A stretch of DNA of 7,015 nucleotides from Draconibacterium sp. (GTDB lineage Bacteria; Bacteroidota; Bacteroidia; Bacteroidales; Prolixibacteraceae). Within the stretch, counting starts at the first letter, position 1, and the number at the start of each line of letters is the position of its first letter. Both the position numbers and the translations under genes were made by a program. Positions 1 through 5,605 of this stretch are shown here, piece after piece. Below the pieces are notes generated by a model. That model had not been told where the DNA came from. It worked only from the letters and a program-made list of their open reading frames with translations, and ran no database searches. The stretch spans positions 1 to 7,015 of the forward strand of contig JAUVDE010000176.1 of the NCBI GenBank assembly GCA_030595485.1, in the 5' to 3' direction.

Positions 1-383
1 CGCTACCCGATGATGAAATGGAAATTGGAATGGGACAGCACGGTGAAGCAGGCGGTGGTCGCGGTAAAATTCTTTCGGCGGACGAAACTGCCGAGAAAAT
101 GATTCTTCCACTAATTGAAGATACTAAATGTGCAAGTGGCGACAATGTAATGCTTCTAATCAATGGAGTTGGTGCAACTACTTTGATGGAAATGAACATT
201 ATTTACCGTAAGGCGTACCAAGTACTCGAATCGAAAGGTATTAGTGTTGTTCCAGGTAAAATTGGCGAATTGTTAACTGTTCAGGAAATGGGTGGTTTCC
301 AAATGATTCTTTGCAAGTTGGATGCCGACCATGTTGAGTTGATGAAAGAGCGTGCAAATGCACCTTATTGGGTAACTGCTTAA
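1..383 (+). CDS. dhaK: Dihydroxyacetone kinase subunit DhaK, C-terminal part (5'-truncated by window edge)
   Basis: The reading frame is open from the window edge, so the ATG at 18 is internal and not the start. About 127 residues remain. The motif GMGQHGEAG (His codon at 39-41) matches the DhaK segment G-x-G-x-H-G-E-P-G, whose His covalently binds the ketone of dihydroxyacetone as a hemiaminal in the known family. Downstream follow the family's NGxGATxxME segment (about 168-194) and a GGF segment near the C-terminus (291-299), and the protein ends in APYWVTA, as DhaK proteins end near a Pro-x-Trp. The roughly 113 residues after the His fit a DhaK of about 330 aa. DhaK binds the substrate and DhaL, next door, supplies the phosphoryl group. 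Oddities: Gln before the His, Ala in place of the usual Pro, then a Gly-rich GGGRGK, and LTVQEMGG where canonical DhaK has a TSLxMxG stretch. This suggests a divergent subfamily, and the true substrate could be another ketose such as erythrulose or a C5 dione. The family call is firm; the substrate is not. Confidence 0.88.
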   Translation, partial: LPDDEMEIGMGQHGEAGGGRGKILSADETAEKMILPLIEDTKCASGDNVMLLINGVGATTLMEMNIIYRKAYQVLESKGISVVPGKIGELLTVQEMGGFQMILCKLDADHVELMKERANAPYWVTA

Positions 384-392
384 GTTTATTTT

Positions 393-1013
393 ATGATTAC
401 GACAATAGGAATTGAGCATTTCAAAAAAATGTTCGATATGGCTTTTTCAGAAGTAAAAGCAAAGGAGCAATATTTCTCTGAATTGGATGCACAAACCGGA
501 GACGGTGACCATGGTACTGCAATAGTAACTGCGTTAAATGCTGTGAACAATTCAATGAAACAGGCTTCTGATTTGAAAATGATGTTTACCGATGCAGGTT
601 TTGCTGCAATGAGTGAGGCAAGCGGTTCAACATCTACTCTTTTAGGATCTTGGTTGATGGGAATGTATGATGGTGTAGATGGTGATGAAATTGATGCCAA
701 AGGTGTGGCAGCTATTTTCAGAGCTGGTCTGGCTAATATGCAAAAACAAACAAAAGCTGCTGTTGGCGATAAAACGCTAATGGATGCATTGGTTCCCGCA
801 GTTGAAGCACTTGAAAGTAATCAGGAAGCTGGTATTGAAAGCATGTTTTCGGCGGCAACTGTCGCTGCAGCAGAGGGTGTTGAAAAAACCAAAGCCTTGG
901 TTGCCAAATTTGGTAGAGCCAGAAATTTAAAAGAAAAGGTTATTGGATTTACTGACCCGGGTGCAGCTTCAATGGCATGTATTTGGGGAGCATTCGAAAA
1001 AGGAATTAGATAG
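393..1013 (+). CDS. dhaL: Dihydroxyacetone kinase subunit DhaL (nucleotide-binding subunit)
   Basis: This is a complete 206-aa protein, the usual length for a stand-alone DhaL. DhaL binds the nucleotide with two Mg ions through three Asp and transfers phosphate to the ketose held by DhaK. Visible motifs: Asp32 followed by GDGDHGT at 36-42 (Asp37, Asp39), the same spacing as the metal ligands of E. coli DhaL; SEASGSTSTLLGSW at 74-87, the nucleotide-contacting loop; GDKTLMDALVPA at 125-136; and a C-terminal GRARNL...DPGAAS block (174-193). The start lies 9 nt after dhaK with no Shine-Dalgarno site, so the two are surely co-transcribed. No DhaM phosphotransfer subunit is seen here. Whether this subunit uses free ATP, or carries a fixed ADP recharged by a PTS protein encoded elsewhere, cannot be told from the window. 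A hairpin begins 10 nt after the stop codon. Confidence 0.93.
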   Translation: MITTIGIEHFKKMFDMAFSEVKAKEQYFSELDAQTGDGDHGTAIVTALNAVNNSMKQASDLKMMFTDAGFAAMSEASGSTSTLLGSWLMGMYDGVDGDEIDAKGVAAIFRAGLANMQKQTKAAVGDKTLMDALVPAVEALESNQEAGIESMFSAATVAAAEGVEKTKALVAKFGRARNLKEKVIGFTDPGAASMACIWGAFEKGIR

Positions 1014-1022
1014 AACAAGATG

Positions 1023-1056
1023 CTTAAGTAAGTTTCAATGCATGGAAATACTTAGG
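1023..1056 (+). other. Stem-loop immediately downstream of dhaL
   Basis: CTTAAGTA (1023-1030) pairs with TACTTAGG (1049-1056), with one G-T pair. After a 2-nt bulge, TTTC (1033-1036) pairs with GAAA (1045-1048) around an ATGCAT centre. There is no T-run after it, so it does not look like an intrinsic terminator. It could be a 3'-end protecting or processing hairpin between the dhaL and lsrF messages, or a DNA operator. The 9-mer GTTTCAATG inside it (1032-1040) recurs at 1062-1070. Confidence 0.45.
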
Positions 1057-1083
1057 TTTATGTTTCAATGAAATTATAAAATG

Positions 1084-1110
1084 ATTGAAGAGTGGTCTAC
1101 CGTCTTCGGT
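1084..1110 (+). other. Second stem-loop in the dhaL-lsrF gap
   Basis: ATTGAAGA (1084-1091) pairs with TCTTCGGT (1103-1110), including two G-T pairs. After a one-base bulge, TGG (1093-1095) pairs with CCG (1100-1102) around the tetraloop TCTA. It is followed by C and seven A, so it is not a + strand terminator. Together with the hairpin at 1023-1056 it makes the 178-nt gap before lsrF a structured leader. Its function is unknown; mRNA processing or translational tuning of lsrF is possible. Confidence 0.4.
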
Positions 1111-1191
1111 CAAAAAAATAAGTTTATTGAAATGAAAGTAACTGCATATTATGGCAGTGATTTTACCATTCACTAGAAAAAAAACAAATAT

Positions 1192-2064
1192 ATGGCAGAT
1201 TTAGATGATTTAAGAGAAGGAAATAATTTTGGATTGGATACCGAAGTTAAAAATCAAAGTTTTTATTTAAAAGGATGTGATAACCTTGACTGGGGATTGA
1301 AAGACCGCTTATCGCGTATTTTTAATAAGAAGTCAGGTCGTACAGTAATGCTTGCTTTCGACCATGGTTTCATAATGGGTCCTACCTCAGGACTGGAACG
1401 AATTGACTTAAATATACTTCCATTAGCCGAACATGCAGATTGTTTAATGGCAACCCGCGGAATTATTCGTGCTTCGGTTCCTCCTACTTATAACAAACCT
1501 ATTTGTTTGCGTTCCGATGCTGGTACTACTATTCTTACTGAATTGAATGACAACGTTGTAATTGATGTTGCTGATGCCGTTAAGATTAATGCCAGTGCAA
1601 TGGCTGTTATGTTGGCCATTGGCGATAAGCAAATGGAAGCAAAAACAATTGCGAATTTAACACATGCTGTTAATCAGGGGCAAAAATATGGTATCCCTGT
1701 AATGGGCGTAACTGCTGTGGGTAAAGACATGGCGCGCGACGCACGTTACTTTAGCCTTGCATCTCGTGTATGTGCCGAGAATGGTGCTAACGTTGTAAAA
1801 ACGTACTACTGTGAGGGTTTTAGCAATGTTGTTGCTTCATGTCCGGTGCCAATTGTAATTGCTGGTGGTAAGAAATTACCTGAATTAGATGCATTGGAGC
1901 TTTGCTACAAAGCAATTAACGATGGTGCTTCGGGTGTTGATATGGGACGTAATGTTTTCCAATCAGAAGATCCAATTGCAATGATTCAGGCTGTTAAAGG
2001 CGTGGTTCACGATGGACTTTCACCTGCTCAGGGATTTGAATTATTCAACGACCTAAAAGGATAA
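1192..2064 (+). CDS. lsrF: 3-hydroxy-5-phosphonooxypentane-2,4-dione thiolase (LsrF-type class I aldolase)
   Basis: This complete 290-aa protein is colinear with E. coli LsrF (291 aa as I recall it), from the start (MADLDD) through LKGC..LDWG, SRIFN, TVMLAFDHG (51-59), GPTxGLERIDxNI, GVGKDM-like TAVGKDM (174-180), KTYY and VPIVIAGGKKLP (219-230) to GASGVDMGRNxFQS (245-258). The Schiff-base Lys is Lys203 in VVKTYY, the same number I recall for E. coli LsrF. LsrF is a TIM-barrel cytoplasmic enzyme that cleaves the phosphorylated autoinducer-2 derivative P-HPD with CoA to give DHAP and acetyl-CoA. The neighbours are DhaK and DhaL and not the usual LsrK kinase or LsrG isomerase, so the upstream chemistry here may differ. 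No Shine-Dalgarno site precedes the ATG, only an A-rich stretch typical of Bacteroidota. The reading frame ends 10 nt before a strong terminator. The family call is very firm; that AI-2 is the natural substrate is inference from similarity. Confidence 0.93.
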   Translation: MADLDDLREGNNFGLDTEVKNQSFYLKGCDNLDWGLKDRLSRIFNKKSGRTVMLAFDHGFIMGPTSGLERIDLNILPLAEHADCLMATRGIIRASVPPTYNKPICLRSDAGTTILTELNDNVVIDVADAVKINASAMAVMLAIGDKQMEAKTIANLTHAVNQGQKYGIPVMGVTAVGKDMARDARYFSLASRVCAENGANVVKTYYCEGFSNVVASCPVPIVIAGGKKLPELDALELCYKAINDGASGVDMGRNVFQSEDPIAMIQAVKGVVHDGLSPAQGFELFNDLKG

Positions 2065-2074
2065 AACGATATAG

Positions 2075-2115
2075 AAGTTGCAGTCCATTTGGGCTGCAAC
2101 TTTATTCTGTTTTTT
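2075..2115 (+). terminator. Intrinsic terminator after lsrF
   Basis: A 12-bp stem, AAGTTGCAGTCC (2075-2086) with GGGCTGCAACTT (2091-2102), contains one G-T pair and closes a 4-nt ATTT loop. It is followed by a T-rich tail with six T at 2110-2115. It lies 10 nt after the lsrF stop and ends the dhaK-dhaL-lsrF transcript. Confidence 0.88.
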
Positions 2116-2116
2116 C

Positions 2117-2282
2117 CAAATAAACTGATTAAGCCAATTACGAAATTGGAAGTATTCGGTTTGTATTTCTTCAGCATTCTCAATCACTTTTTTTGAAAAC
2201 CACTTGCTTCATTTTTTTATGAGGAGGTATTTTTTTGACTAGAAACGACTTTTAAAACCAATACAAACAAAAACTAAAAATT
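2117..2282 (+). promoter_or_regulatory. Upstream region of the DUF1097 gene
   Basis: This non-coding stretch separates the lsrF terminator from the next gene and must hold that gene's promoter. Visible elements are a perfect inverted repeat CCAATT-ACGA-AATTGG at 2134-2149, suitable as an operator; pyrimidine-rich T tracts; and, at 2222-2228, AGGAGGT, a perfect Shine-Dalgarno sequence that sits 54 nt before the DUF1097 start and so cannot serve it. I found no clean match to the Bacteroidota promoter pair TTTG / TAnnTTTG. Confidence 0.4.
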
Positions 2283-2807
2283 ATGACTTTTAAAAAATTT
2301 ATTGCAATTCCATTTATTATCGCATTGTTGGCTGCTACTATTCAGATTGTCGATCAGGTGTTGAATCTTCATGTTGAACCTGTTGGAAATGTAGGTTTTG
2401 GCTGGATTGCTTTCCAGGCATGGGCAATGTATTTCCTTGCCGGATGCGACTTGAAAGGTGGCTTAAGAACACTTATTGGCTACGTGATGGGAATTGTTGC
2501 GTCGATAGCAATAATGGTACTCGGTGGAAAGTTTGCAGGTATGGGCTTTTATGCCGTTCCAGTGGCTGTATTTCTGGTAGTTATTCCTGTAATTTTCCTT
2601 GAGAAAGTAAAATGGCTTGACTTTGTTCCTGCTATTTTTATCGGGGCTGGTGCATTTTTTGCTTTTATGTCGTACGTGCCAAATGCAACTTTCGCTGTTG
2701 CTGCTAAAACAGAATTAATTTACTGTGTGCTTGGTTTATTCTACGGATATATCACAATTGCGCTTCGTGGTGCTTACGAGAAAAAAGTAAGCGGAGCAGC
2801 TGCATAA
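2283..2807 (+). CDS. DUF1097 family inner-membrane protein
   Basis: This 174-aa protein is almost entirely membrane-embedded, with six likely helices at about residues 7-26, 38-55, 62-81, 88-106, 113-130 and 140-162. The order and length, the GWIAFQAWAMYFLAG segment followed by a Gly-rich K-G-G-L (58-61), the WLDFVPAIFIGAGAFFAF segment (111-128) and a final GLxYGY helix fit the DUF1097 family (E. coli YcdZ is a member from memory). The family has no assigned biochemical function that I know of; its helix pattern suggests a small-molecule channel or transporter. The gene is flanked by terminators on both sides, so it is probably transcribed alone. It sits directly after the DhaKL-LsrF genes, and moving their substrate or product across the membrane is a guess from position. 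The ATG is preceded by an A-rich leader without a Shine-Dalgarno site. Confidence 0.75.
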   Translation: MTFKKFIAIPFIIALLAATIQIVDQVLNLHVEPVGNVGFGWIAFQAWAMYFLAGCDLKGGLRTLIGYVMGIVASIAIMVLGGKFAGMGFYAVPVAVFLVVIPVIFLEKVKWLDFVPAIFIGAGAFFAFMSYVPNATFAVAAKTELIYCVLGLFYGYITIALRGAYEKKVSGAAA

Positions 2808-2825
2808 TAAATAGTTGAGAAGAAA

Positions 2826-2870
2826 TGAAAATGGTCATCTGGATGAACTTGAGACAGGTGGCCATTTTTA
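2826..2870 (+). terminator. Terminator-like hairpin after the DUF1097 gene
   Basis: AAAATGGTCATCTG (2828-2841) pairs along its whole length with CAGGTGGCCATTTT (2855-2868), with two G-T pairs, and can extend two more pairs outward. The loop is 13 nt. The A-run on the left and the T-run on the right (2865-2869) make it able to act in either direction, although the T tail is short. It separates the DUF1097 gene from the lipoprotein operon. Confidence 0.75.
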
Positions 2871-3067
2871 GATCTGAAAATTGTGTTAAATGTGGCAACT
2901 TAAGCTATGAATTTTAATGGTTAAAAAAGAAAAATAAACCTTTTCAATTTTTAATGTGCCTAATAAACAGCATATTTGTCGTCAATTTTTTTGATAAAGT
3001 ATAACAATTGAACAATTGCTTTTGCGTTGAATCATAAACTAAATTGAAAAGGAAGCTAATTTGAACC
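2871..3067 (+). promoter_or_regulatory. Upstream region of the lipoprotein-VTC operon
   Basis: This AT-rich, non-coding stretch presumably contains the operon promoter. A weak Bacteroidota-type candidate is TTTG at 2990-2993 with TGCTTTTG at 3017-3024, one mismatch from TAnnTTTG and with a slightly long 23-nt spacer. Overlapping it is CAATTG-AA-CAATTG at 3005-3018, two copies of a palindromic hexamer that could be an operator half-site pair. No Shine-Dalgarno site precedes the ATG at 3068 (GGAAG at 3051-3055 is the nearest purine run). Confidence 0.3.
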
Positions 3068-3811
3068 ATGAAAGTACTCACAAAAACAATACTGATTATA
3101 TTCTCCTTAATCTGGGTTTTGTCTTCCTGCGAAAAAGAGGAAGGATTTGGTGGTAATGCTGAAATTTCAGGCAAGCTGATAAAAAAAATATACAATGATG
3201 ATTACAGCCTTTTACTGGAGGAAGGCCCTGCAAAGGATGAGGATGTTTATTTAAGCTTTGGGTCAAATAATACTTCAGATGAAAAAGTAGAAACCAGCTT
3301 CACAGGTAACTTTTCATTCAGGTATCTTTTTGAAGGAGATTACAAGGTATATTATTACTCTAAAGATTTTGAAAATACTTCTTCCTCTGAAATTGAAATA
3401 CTTAATGAGGTTTCTTTAAAGAAAGGAGAAACCGCAAACCTAAATGACTTGGTAATTTACGATACTTATGACTTTGATGAAGGCGAGGCCACTATTGAAG
3501 GTAAGGTACGTGTGATAAATTATTACAATTCAACTACCTGGCCGAACTTGGTAGTAAAAGACATTACACCAGCACAAGAACTGGAAATTTACCTGGTTTA
3601 TGGCAACCATAAACAATACGACCAACGAATTAGAACGAATTATGATGGGACTTTTGCCTTTACAAACCTGATTAAAGGTAATTACAAAATTTATGTTTAT
3701 TCTGAAGATGTAAAAGGGGGAACTGCCGATATTGTAATTCAAAAAGAAATTCAAATTACGAGCAAACAGCAAGAGCTTACCCTCGACGAAATTACCATTG
3801 AAAAACTTTAA
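3068..3811 (+). CDS. Surface lipoprotein with two tandem beta-sandwich-like repeats
   Basis: This 247-aa protein begins with a lipoprotein signal peptide (basic start, hydrophobic 8-18, lipobox LSSC with Cys21). The mature end reads C-E-K-E-E, like the K-(D/E)2 export signal that sends Bacteroidota lipoproteins to the cell surface. The rest is an internal duplication: residues about 31-133 and 141-246 share the same order of blocks, namely (E/S)GK near the start, a YLxFG or YLVYG strand, a T-x-F/Y-x-G-x-F-x-F strand, a GDYKVYYYSKD / GNYKIYVYSED strand pair, and a closing strand with L-x-x-L-x-I. The G-x-F-x-F...G-x-Y-x-I-Y-V-Y pattern resembles carboxypeptidase-regulatory or prealbumin-like folds used as binding or scaffolding domains; I see no catalytic motif. 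It is the first gene of the run, 3 nt before the next one, so it probably works with the polymerase operon at the outer face of the cell. Exact function unknown. Confidence 0.8.
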   Translation: MKVLTKTILIIFSLIWVLSSCEKEEGFGGNAEISGKLIKKIYNDDYSLLLEEGPAKDEDVYLSFGSNNTSDEKVETSFTGNFSFRYLFEGDYKVYYYSKDFENTSSSEIEILNEVSLKKGETANLNDLVIYDTYDFDEGEATIEGKVRVINYYNSTTWPNLVVKDITPAQELEIYLVYGNHKQYDQRIRTNYDGTFAFTNLIKGNYKIYVYSEDVKGGTADIVIQKEIQITSKQQELTLDEITIEKL

Positions 3812-3814
3812 ACC

Positions 3815-4219
3815 ATGAAAATATTACTGATTGCAATTTTGTTTTGCACGTCCTTTTTGGGTGTAGCTCAAAACAAAACTACTATTGTTGAAAAAGGAGT
3901 AAAAATGATTCGTACGCTTGAGCAAGATATTGCGCAAGGCGAGAAAAAAATGCTTCTTGAAAAAGAAGAATACTACGATGTAAACGGAGAGTTGATTGAG
4001 TTAAAGGAATTTGATGAAAAAGGTAGGATTAAAAAATGGGAACAATACAAATACTCAGCCGAAGGAAAACTGATAGAAGAAAAATCTCGCAATTACAGAG
4101 GAGATGTTAAACAGCGGATTGAATATATTTTTAAAAACGGTTTAAAAGTAGAGAAGCTGTATTACGACGACAAAAACCGGCTTTATAAAAAGAAAAAATA
4201 TGAAGCTGAGTTCAGATAA
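3815..4219 (+). CDS. Small secreted protein with YD-like repeats
   Basis: This 134-aa protein has an N-terminal signal peptide (hydrophobic 3-15, probable cleavage after GVA at residue 18, leaving Gln19). The mature part is highly charged and rich in short beta-hairpin units: YYDVNGEL, EFDEKGRI, YKYSAEGKL and YYDDKNRL, each an aromatic strand followed by a D/E-x-x-G/N turn. This resembles the YD or MORN-like repeats of many Bacteroidota periplasmic proteins. There is no lipobox Cys and no recognisable enzyme motif. It starts 3 nt after the lipoprotein gene, and its last 20 nt overlap the VTC gene, so its translation is probably coupled to both. Function unknown; a periplasmic or surface accessory of the operon is the simplest reading. 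Confidence 0.75.
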   Translation: MKILLIAILFCTSFLGVAQNKTTIVEKGVKMIRTLEQDIAQGEKKMLLEKEEYYDVNGELIELKEFDEKGRIKKWEQYKYSAEGKLIEEKSRNYRGDVKQRIEYIFKNGLKVEKLYYDDKNRLYKKKKYEAEFR

Positions 4220-4970
4220 TAGACTTCAGACGCAACTGGCCCCTTTCAAAACAATAGCATTAGCCGAAATAGATAAGGTAAAACTAATGCGTCGGGTTGA
4301 TACAAAATATGTATTTCATCTGGAGCAACTTCCTTTGGTTTTTGAGCAATTTTACGCGCATTATTATTTAGTCGAGATTAATGGAATTGCTGTTCAGGAT
4401 TATAAAACTGTTTATTATGACACACCCGATTACCAGTTTTATTTGCAACACCACAATGGCATAAAAAACCGTTTTAAAGTAAGGTTCAGAACTTATGTTA
4501 AAAGTGATTTGTCGTTTCTTGAGATAAAACACAAAACAAATAAAAAAGAAACGATTAAAAGCAGATTGGAGCAACCGGCCATTTTTGATATACTAAATAA
4601 TCAGCACTCGGAATTCATATCCTCTAAAATTAGTAAACCCTTTGAGAATTTAACGCCAAGTTTGGGTAACCGTTTTAACCGCATAACATTGGTCAGTAAA
4701 AACTTCGACGAACGTATTACAATCGATTCTGGCGTTTCCATTTTCGATATACGGAATAATACAGAAAAAAACTGTGAAAACCTCTGTGTTATTGAAACGA
4801 AGCGAGATATACATATACGGAACAATACATCTGCACAAGCGCTTCGGAAATTGCGTATAAAACCTTCCGGCTTTAGTAAATACTGCATGGGATTAGCACT
4901 CACCAATACAAACATTAAAAAAAATCTGTTCAAACCCCGACTACTGAAATTTAAATCAATCTTAAACTAA
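4200..4970 (+). CDS. VTC-domain polyphosphate polymerase
   Basis: This 256-aa cytoplasmic protein has no signal peptide or membrane helix and consists of a single VTC tunnel domain, the catalytic domain of yeast Vtc4, which makes polyphosphate from ATP. Its family landmarks appear in order: MRRVDTKYVF (30-39), VYYDTPD (71-77) with the following FYLxHHNG, a basic strand RFKVRFRTY (91-99), FLEIKHK (106-112) with basic KKETIKSR after it, RITIDSG (172-178), VIETKRD (197-203) and FSKYC (225-229). These supply the Arg/Lys that line the tunnel and the Glu (108, 199) that fit metal-binding positions. No SPX regulatory domain is present, as usual for bacterial members. The ATG lies inside the preceding gene (20-nt overlap); the next in-frame ATG (residue 30) would remove nothing essential but sits directly on the first motif, so the upstream start is preferred. 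The DUF4956 gene 6 nt downstream is a common partner and likely anchors the enzyme at the membrane. Product chemistry is inferred from the family. Confidence 0.87.
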   Translation: MKLSSDNRLQTQLAPFKTIALAEIDKVKLMRRVDTKYVFHLEQLPLVFEQFYAHYYLVEINGIAVQDYKTVYYDTPDYQFYLQHHNGIKNRFKVRFRTYVKSDLSFLEIKHKTNKKETIKSRLEQPAIFDILNNQHSEFISSKISKPFENLTPSLGNRFNRITLVSKNFDERITIDSGVSIFDIRNNTEKNCENLCVIETKRDIHIRNNTSAQALRKLRIKPSGFSKYCMGLALTNTNIKKNLFKPRLLKFKSILN

Positions 4971-4976
4971 ACTCTT

Positions 4977-5585
4977 ATGGCATTTTTCGAAATAGCACTT
5001 ATTGACTTGGAAGACTTTCTGGAATTGCTCTTCCGATTTGGATTCAACCTTCTCGTAATTACATTAATTGTACGCCTTTTGTATTATCGTACTTCACACC
5101 GGAAGGATTACTTTTTCACCTATATTCTAATTTCAACAACCATTTTTTTACTTTGCTATTTACTCGAAAATGTGAAGTTAGAGCTTGGGTTTGCACTTGG
5201 TTTATTTGCCATTTTTGGGATAATAAGATATCGTACCCGACAAATTCCAATTAAGGAAATGACCTACCTTTTTGTTGTTATTGGTATTTCGGTAATTAAC
5301 GCACTGGCAAATCGAAAAGTAAGTTACGCCGAGCTTATATTTACAAATGCAGCCATATTTTTTGTCATTCTTGTTTTAGAACGTTTCCTTCTTTTAAAAC
5401 ATGAAGAACGCAAGGTAATTGAATATGAAAAGATTGATTTGATTTTACCGGAAAGAAGAGATGAATTAATTGATGATTTGGAAAAAAGAGTTGGAGTGAA
5501 AATAAACCGGATTGAGATTGGGAAGGTTAATTTTTTGCGTGATTCAGCGAGAATCTGTATTTATTACTATCAAAACAATTCGTAA
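4977..5585 (+). CDS. DUF4956 family membrane protein
   Basis: This 202-aa protein has about five membrane helices (17-37, 46-63, 69-84, 96-111, 119-139) and a soluble C-terminal domain of about 60 residues. The signature block GFALGLFAIFGIIRYRT followed by IPIKEMTYLF and IGISVINALAN (71-112) is characteristic of DUF4956. Basic residues in the loops after helices 1 and 3 and the KHEERK after helix 5 place the C-terminal domain in the cytoplasm, where it could contact the VTC enzyme encoded 6 nt upstream. From memory, DUF4956 genes recur beside VTC polymerases and CotH-type or lamin-tail proteins in several phyla. A role in membrane anchoring or in moving the polymer is inference; no biochemical function is established that I know of. 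Confidence 0.85.
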   Translation: MAFFEIALIDLEDFLELLFRFGFNLLVITLIVRLLYYRTSHRKDYFFTYILISTTIFLLCYLLENVKLELGFALGLFAIFGIIRYRTRQIPIKEMTYLFVVIGISVINALANRKVSYAELIFTNAAIFFVILVLERFLLLKHEERKVIEYEKIDLILPERRDELIDDLEKRVGVKINRIEIGKVNFLRDSARICIYYYQNNS

Positions 5586-5605
5586 TCGTACATATATTAT
5601 ACGCG

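Noticed and set aside
18..383. A short 121-aa gene starting at the ATG at 18
   Set aside because: The frame is open to the window edge and the residues before the ATG (LPDDE) continue the DhaK domain, so this is an internal Met of a truncated dhaK.
1084..1117. Second dhaL-lsrF hairpin as a terminator
   Set aside because: On the + strand it is followed by C and A residues and not by T, and on the - strand the T-run precedes the stem, so neither direction gives an intrinsic terminator.
1132..1176. A 14-codon ORF just before lsrF and in its frame
   Set aside because: It has no recognisable ribosome site, similarity or repeat structure, and ORFs this short are expected by chance in AT-rich spacer.
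2420..2602. 60-aa ORF in another + frame inside the DUF1097 gene
   Set aside because: Its composition is rich in Cys, Arg and Trp and it overlaps a clear multi-helix membrane protein in the other frame.
2944..3195. 83-aa ORF on the - strand across the lipoprotein gene start
   Set aside because: It covers the promoter region and the signal-peptide coding part of a well-supported + strand lipoprotein and shows no domain features.
4601..4933. 110-aa ORF on the - strand inside the VTC gene
   Set aside because: It is antisense to conserved VTC motifs and has no family signature; it is a shadow of the real gene.
5587..5603. Short inverted repeat CGTA...TACG before the GTG start of the DUF2490 gene
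   Set aside because: Only four base pairs around a 9-nt AT-rich centre, too weak to call a regulatory hairpin.
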